In this document: positions 59,585 to 64,000 of the stretch, piece by piece
Position numbering within the stretch: the first letter of the stretch is position 1
How the letters are laid out: each line of letters begins with the position of its first letter
Origin: Isoptericola variabilis 225
GTDB lineage: Bacteria; Actinomycetota; Actinomycetes; Actinomycetales; Cellulomonadaceae
Direction of reading: 5' to 3'
Assembly: GCF_000215105.1 (NCBI RefSeq)
Contig: NC_015588.1
Coordinates: 868,001-932,000 of the forward strand
Length of the DNA stretch: 64,000 nucleotides
Notes under the pieces: model-generated
Database searches by the model: none
Told to the model about the DNA's origin: nothing
Seen by the model: the letters and a program-made list of their open reading frames with translations, nothing else
Position numbers and translations under genes: made by a program

Positions 59585-60720
59585 GGCGACCACTCTTGCA
59601 CACTCGCGGCGTCTCGCCGCCCGCGTCTCAGCCCGACCTCGAAGGCCGCGAGCGCGACGAGCCACAGCGCGGTGATGGGCAGGACGAACCACAGCATCGC
59701 GGTGCTGAACGGGCCGAGCGCGTCGTGCTCGGCGGCAGCGAGCAGGAGGTAGGCGACGTAGGCCGCGTAGAACGCGACGAACAGCACGCCCTCCCAGCGT
59801 GCGACCGCCTGGCCGGTGAACGCGACCGGCAGCAGCGCCAGCGCGACGGCGACCATGACCGGCACGTCGAAGTGCGCGGCGGCACGGTCGACGGCGACGC
59901 CGTCGGGCGAGATCAGCGCGGTGATCCCGAGCACCGCGCCGATGTTGAAGATGTTGCTGCCGACGATGTTGCCGACCGCGATGTCGCGCTCGCCCCGGAC
60001 GACCGCGACGACGCTCGTGGCGAGCTCGGGCAGCGACGTCCCGACCGCGACGACGGTCAGGCCCACGACGAGGTCGCTGACGCCCATCGCCGAGGCGATG
60101 CTCGTCGCCCCGCGCACGAGGAGCTGGGCGCCGACGACGAGGAGCGCGACCCCGACGGCGACCAGCACGACGTCGAGCAGGACGGAGCGCAGGCGGCTCG
60201 TGCGCAGCCGCGCCAGCCGGTCCCTCCCGGCCGGCTCGGTCGCCGCACTGGCCTCAGCGGTCGCACCGCCGCGCCGGGCCACGACGGCGGTCATGGCGAC
60301 GTAGCCGGCGAGCAGCGCGAGGAGCACGACGCCCTCGACGCGGCCGATCCCGCCGTCGAGCGCGAGGACCAGCATGAGCACCGACATCCCGACCATGACC
60401 GGGACGTCGACGCGCACGAGCTGCGAGCGGACGACGAGCGGGACCACGACCGCCGACAGTCCCAGCACGAGCAGGACGTTGACGATGTTGCTGCCCACCA
60501 CGTTGCCGACCGCGAGGCCGGGGGAGCCGGACAGGGCCGCGCCGGCGCTGACGGCCAGCTCGGGGCTCGACGTCGCGAACGACACCACCGTCAGGCCGAC
60601 GACGAGGGACGACATGCCGACCGTGCGGGCGAGCGACGCCGCGCCCCGCACGAGAGCCTCACCGCCCCCGACGAGCAGCACGAACCCGACCACCAGCAGC
60701 ACGACGCTCGTCAGGGTCAC
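59581..60720 (-). CDS. Calcium/sodium antiporter (CaCA family, YrbG-like)
   Basis: 379-aa exchanger with two homologous halves of about five helices. The alpha-repeats are recognisable: VVGLTVVSFATSSPELAVS and VVGLTVVAVGTSLPELATS, each followed by GNVVGSNIVNVLLVLG or GNIVGSNIFNIGAVLG. The conserved acidic residues in the SSPE and SLPE turns are present. Ion specificity cannot be read directly. ATG 60720. Translationally coupled to the following UspA gene. Confidence 0.94.
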   Translation of the reverse strand: MTLTSVVLLVVGFVLLVGGGEALVRGAASLARTVGMSSLVVGLTVVSFATSSPELAVSAGAALSGSPGLAVGNVVGSNIVNVLLVLGLSAVVVPLVVRSQLVRVDVPVMVGMSVLMLVLALDGGIGRVEGVVLLALLAGYVAMTAVVARRGGATAEASAATEPAGRDRLARLRTSRLRSVLLDVVLVAVGVALLVVGAQLLVRGATSIASAMGVSDLVVGLTVVAVGTSLPELATSVVAVVRGERDIAVGNIVGSNIFNIGAVLGITALISPDGVAVDRAAAHFDVPVMVAVALALLPVAFTGQAVARWEGVLFVAFYAAYVAYLLLAAAEHDALGPFSTAMLWFVLPITALWLVALAAFEVGLRRGRRDAASVQEWSP

Positions 60721-60793
60721 GCCGCCAGGGTACGGGCGACGCCCGCGTCACGCCGCGCACCGACGGGCCTCGCCCGCGACCGGGCGGGCGCCG

Positions 60794-61243
60794 TCAGGCG
60801 GCGAGCTGCTCGCGCACCTGCCGCTTGGCGCGCGTGAGCATGCCCGCCATGCCGCCGAGGCGCAGCGGGCTCACGGCCCGGGCCAGCCCGAGCATCTGGG
60901 GGAAGTCCTCGGGCACGTCGAGCACCTGCTGCGGCGTCAGGCCCGACAGGCCCTGCGCGAGGATCGACGCGAAGCCGCGCGTCGTCGGCGCCTCCTGCGG
61001 GGCGGTGGCGTAGAAGCGCACGACGTCGCCCTCGACCTCCGCGAACGCGCGCACGGGGGACTGGCACTCCTCGACGCGCTCGAGCAGGCCCGGCGCCGCC
61101 TCGTACCGCGCCGGCAGGTCGGGCAGCTCGCGCGAGAACTCGAGCAGCAGCTGCAGGCGGTCGCGCTCGCCGAGCGCGAGGAAGTCGTCGCGGATCTCGG
61201 CGAGCGAGTCGGGCAGCCGGTCGGTGGTCGCGGCGTCGGTCAT
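60794..61243 (-). CDS. sufE: SufE-family sulfur-acceptor protein
   Basis: 149-aa SufE. The sulfur-accepting Cys60 is in VEECQSPVRAF, followed by the conserved VRFYATAPQEAPTTRGFASI. SufE takes persulfide sulfur from a cysteine desulfurase; here it sits downstream of a rhodanese, a pairing common in actinobacteria and suggestive of an alternative sulfur donor or acceptor. No desulfurase is adjacent. ATG 61243 starts the family N-terminus. Repeat array 4 separates it from the rhodanese gene. Confidence 0.93.
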   Translation of the reverse strand: MTDAATTDRLPDSLAEIRDDFLALGERDRLQLLLEFSRELPDLPARYEAAPGLLERVEECQSPVRAFAEVEGDVVRFYATAPQEAPTTRGFASILAQGLSGLTPQQVLDVPEDFPQMLGLARAVSPLRLGGMAGMLTRAKRQVREQLAA

Positions 61244-61272
61244 GGGTCCAGTCTCTCCCAGGTTCGGACACG

Positions 61273-61344
61273 GATCAGGTCGGCAGTCCGGGATCCGGTC
61301 GGCAGTGCGGACTGCCGACGGGATGCGGGACTGCCGACCTGATC
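61273..61344. repeat. Mirror array 4: two direct and two inverted GGTCGGCAGT units, 19-nt period
   Basis: GATCAGGTCGGCAGT (61273-61287) and GATCCGGTCGGCAGT (61292-61306) are 19 nt apart; ACTGCCGAC follows at 61311 and, 19 nt on, ACTGCCGACCTGATC at 61330-61344. The outer copies pair perfectly over 17 bp (61273-61289 with 61328-61344). It has the same layout as arrays 1-3 but an unrelated unit, and lies 14 nt past the rhodanese stop. Confidence 0.85.
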
Positions 61345-61358
61345 GGGCGGCGTCGGGC

Positions 61359-62288
<930 letters not shown>

Positions 62289-62383
62289 GGGGGTTCCTTC
62301 CTCGGGGCCGGCCGGCGGTGCGTGGCCGCTGTCTGTCCGGGGGCCACTGTAGGGACCGGTTCACGTGCGGCGACACCGCGTGT

Positions 62384-62406
62384 CCACGATGTGGGACCAC
62401 GATGTG
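62384..62406 (+). repeat. Direct repeat CCACGATGTG, 13-nt spacing, upstream of a regulator gene
   Basis: Two identical 10-mers at 62384-62393 and 62397-62406, with a weaker third (CGCGATGGG) next. Each is partly palindromic (CCAC/GTGG). They lie in the divergent region between sseA and the GAF regulator and could be an operator. Confidence 0.45.
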
Positions 62407-62490
62407 AGACGCGATGGGGACTGGTGCCCTGCGCCACCGTGCGCGGACGGCCTACACTGCCGGAACCGGGACGACGACGTCGGAGGCGAC

Positions 62491-63738
62491 ATGGGGCACC
62501 CTCGGACGACCAGCACGGTCCGCGACGCACGCCGGCTGCGCGCGGCCCACGAGACCTTCCTGTCGACGGGCACCCTGCCGCCCGGGATCGACCCGGTCGT
62601 CGCCGAGTCCTGGCACCGCTCGCTGACGAGCGGGGTCGACCCCGACGAGCCGCGCACCGTCGTCGGGCTCGACGGCGAGGACCTCGAGACCTACCGCGCC
62701 TCCCACCCGCTCGCCGCCGCGATGCCGGTCGTGCGCGAGCTGCTCGTCGAGGCGGCGACCGACGAGGGCCTCGTCGTCGCCGTGTCCGACGACGTCGGTC
62801 GCCTCCTGTGGGTCGAGGGCAACCTGCGCGTCCGCTCGGCCGTGGACCGCGTCGGCTTCGTCGAGGGCGCCCTGTGGTCCGAGGACCGGGTCGGCACCAA
62901 CGCGCCCGGGACCGCGCTCGCCACGCGCCGCGCGGTGCGCGTCGTCGGCGCGGAGCACTTCTCGCGGCCCGTGCAGGAGCTCAGCTGCGCGGCCGCGCCG
63001 GTCCGCGACCTGCGCACCGGCGGCGTGCTCGGCGTGCTCGACGTCACCGGCGGCCAGGCGGCCGGCTCCCAGATGGTCCTGTCGCTCGTGCGCGCGGTCG
63101 CCGGCAGCGCCGAGCGCGAGCTCGCCCGTACGGGCGCGCCGTGGTCCGCGGCGGACGCCCGCGGGCCCGCGGTCGACCTCGAGGTGCTCGGCTCGCCGCG
63201 CTGGCTGCCCGACGGCGGACGCGCGCTCTCGCTGCGCCACGCCGAGATCCTGCTCCTGCTCGCCGAGCACCCCGAGGGCCTGTCGGCCGACGCGCTCGCG
63301 GTGCTGCTGCACCCCGGCGACCTGTCCGACGTCACGGTGCGGGCCGAGGTCTCGCGCCTGCGTCGCGTCGTCGGGCCCGTGCTCGCCGGGTCCCGGCCGT
63401 ACCGGCTCGCCCGCCCGCTGCGCACCGACGCCGGCGCGGTGCGCGCCGCGCTGGCCGCCGGCGACGTCGCCGGGGCGCTCGCGGCCTACCGCGCCCCGCT
63501 GCTGCCACGCTCGGTGGCGCCCGGCGTCGAGCGGCTGCGCGCCGAATTGTCGGCCGAGGTGCGGTGCGCCGTGCTCGCGAGCCACGACGTCGACGTGCTC
63601 GACGCCTGGACGCGGCACCCCGACGCCGCGGACGACCTCGAGGCCTGGACCGCGCTCCTGCGGCGCGCCGAGCCCGGCAGCCCGCGCGCGGCCCGGGCGC
63701 GCGCCCACGTCACGGTGCTCGACACCGCCCTGCGCTGA
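62491..63738 (+). CDS. GAF-domain transcriptional regulator (AcoR-like, without AAA domain)
   Basis: 415 aa. An N-terminal region typical of acetoin-type regulators (RRLRAAHETFLSTG; VAESWHRSLTSGVDP) is followed by a GAF domain (about 85-200: GRLLWVEGNLRVRSAVDRVGF; APGTALATRRAVRVVGAEHF). No sigma-54 AAA domain follows; the C-terminus instead has LSLRHAEILLLLAEHPEGLSA and VTVRAEVSRLRRVVG, a probable winged-helix. This type sits next to aldehyde dehydrogenase genes in actinobacteria and is expected to control them. ATG 62491 follows CGGAGG. Confidence 0.85.
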   Translation: MGHPRTTSTVRDARRLRAAHETFLSTGTLPPGIDPVVAESWHRSLTSGVDPDEPRTVVGLDGEDLETYRASHPLAAAMPVVRELLVEAATDEGLVVAVSDDVGRLLWVEGNLRVRSAVDRVGFVEGALWSEDRVGTNAPGTALATRRAVRVVGAEHFSRPVQELSCAAAPVRDLRTGGVLGVLDVTGGQAAGSQMVLSLVRAVAGSAERELARTGAPWSAADARGPAVDLEVLGSPRWLPDGGRALSLRHAEILLLLAEHPEGLSADALAVLLHPGDLSDVTVRAEVSRLRRVVGPVLAGSRPYRLARPLRTDAGAVRAALAAGDVAGALAAYRAPLLPRSVAPGVERLRAELSAEVRCAVLASHDVDVLDAWTRHPDAADDLEAWTALLRRAEPGSPRAARARAHVTVLDTALR

Positions 63739-63849
63739 GCCCGCGCCGTCCGCCGGACGCTGCAACGGTCGTGCAACCCTCCGACTCCTACCGTCGCACC
63801 CATCCGGCGCACGGAAGCGCCGCGACAGTGCGATGCGAGGAGGCAGAGC

Positions 63850-64000
63850 ATGACCGTCTACGCAGCCCCGGGCCGGCCGGGGGCGATCGCCGAGTACAAG
63901 GCCCGCTACGACCACTGGATCGGCGGGGAGTACGTACCGCCGTCGAGCGGCGAGTACTTCGAGAACTTGAGCCCCGTGACCGGGCAGCCGTTCACCGAGG
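63850..64000 (+). CDS. Aldehyde dehydrogenase, 5' end (cut by window)
   Basis: First 50 codons of an NAD-dependent aldehyde dehydrogenase: MTVYAAPGRPG, YDHWIGGEYVPPSSGEYFEN, LSPVTGQPFTE. The IGGEYVPPSSG and SPVTGQ blocks are the usual ALDH N-terminal strands; the catalytic Cys and Glu are beyond the window. The start has GAGGAGGCAG directly upstream. Likely target of the preceding GAF regulator. Confidence 0.88.
   Translation, partial: MTVYAAPGRPGAIAEYKARYDHWIGGEYVPPSSGEYFENLSPVTGQPFTE

Overview
The window is very GC-rich DNA with dense, high-GC codon use, many GTG starts and many 4-nt GTGA/ATGA stop-start overlaps. It encodes WhiB7, mycoredoxin, AdnAB, DUF3107, UPF0182 and a PDZ/Lon-like protease. 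This points to an Actinomycetota chromosome, most likely a Micrococcales genus near Cellulomonas, Cellulosimicrobium or Isoptericola (inference from gene content). I see no phage, IS element, rRNA operon or CRISPR array.

Layout: 0-9.9 kb holds one-carbon metabolism (end of glyA, folD), a VOC protein, exonuclease III, a Na/Pi transporter with a coupled coiled-coil gene, galactokinase, an Mrp-type Fe-S ATPase, and a DUF1003 / MgtE-N-CBS pair. 10-18.7 kb is a recC-recB-recD operon. 18.7-23.2 kb has aminopeptidase P, an alpha/beta hydrolase, a PHP phosphoesterase, MarC and DUF1905. 23.3-46.3 kb is an actinobacterial core block resembling the mycobacterial Rv3193c-Rv3211 neighbourhood: RNA helicase, ferritin-like protein, DUF3107, adnA-adnB, phosphotransferase, nudC, mycoredoxin, uvrD2-like helicase, whiB7 with a long leader, a ThiF protein, SprT-like and DUF2342 metalloproteases, PDZ/Lon protease and UPF0182. 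An initiator tRNA follows at 46.47 kb. 46.6-59.2 kb is the accessory part: Rieske protein, a secreted DUF1080 protein, a polar amino-acid ABC transporter, a two-component system, a DUF2235 hydrolase and an alanine symporter. It also contains three gene remnants that look like internal-deletion scars. 59.2-64 kb holds UspA, a CaCA antiporter, SufE plus rhodanese, a GAF-domain regulator and the start of an aldehyde dehydrogenase.

How the genes work together: two complete double-strand-break resection machines (RecBCD and AdnAB), ExoIII and a UvrD2-like helicase make this a DNA-repair-rich window. WhiB7, mycoredoxin and the Fe-S and rhodanese proteins give it a redox and antibiotic-stress theme.

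The most unusual material is non-coding. At three junctions, short units (GAGGTAGCGC or a variant) are repeated at an exact 19- or 20-nt period and then repeated again in inverted orientation. At each of these the stop codon of the adjacent gene is the TAG inside a unit. A fourth junction has the same mirror layout with an unrelated unit. The whiB7 leader (promoter with an A-tract 3 bp before the -35 position, 60-codon upstream ORF, hairpin over its stop codon, terminator) is visible almost in full.
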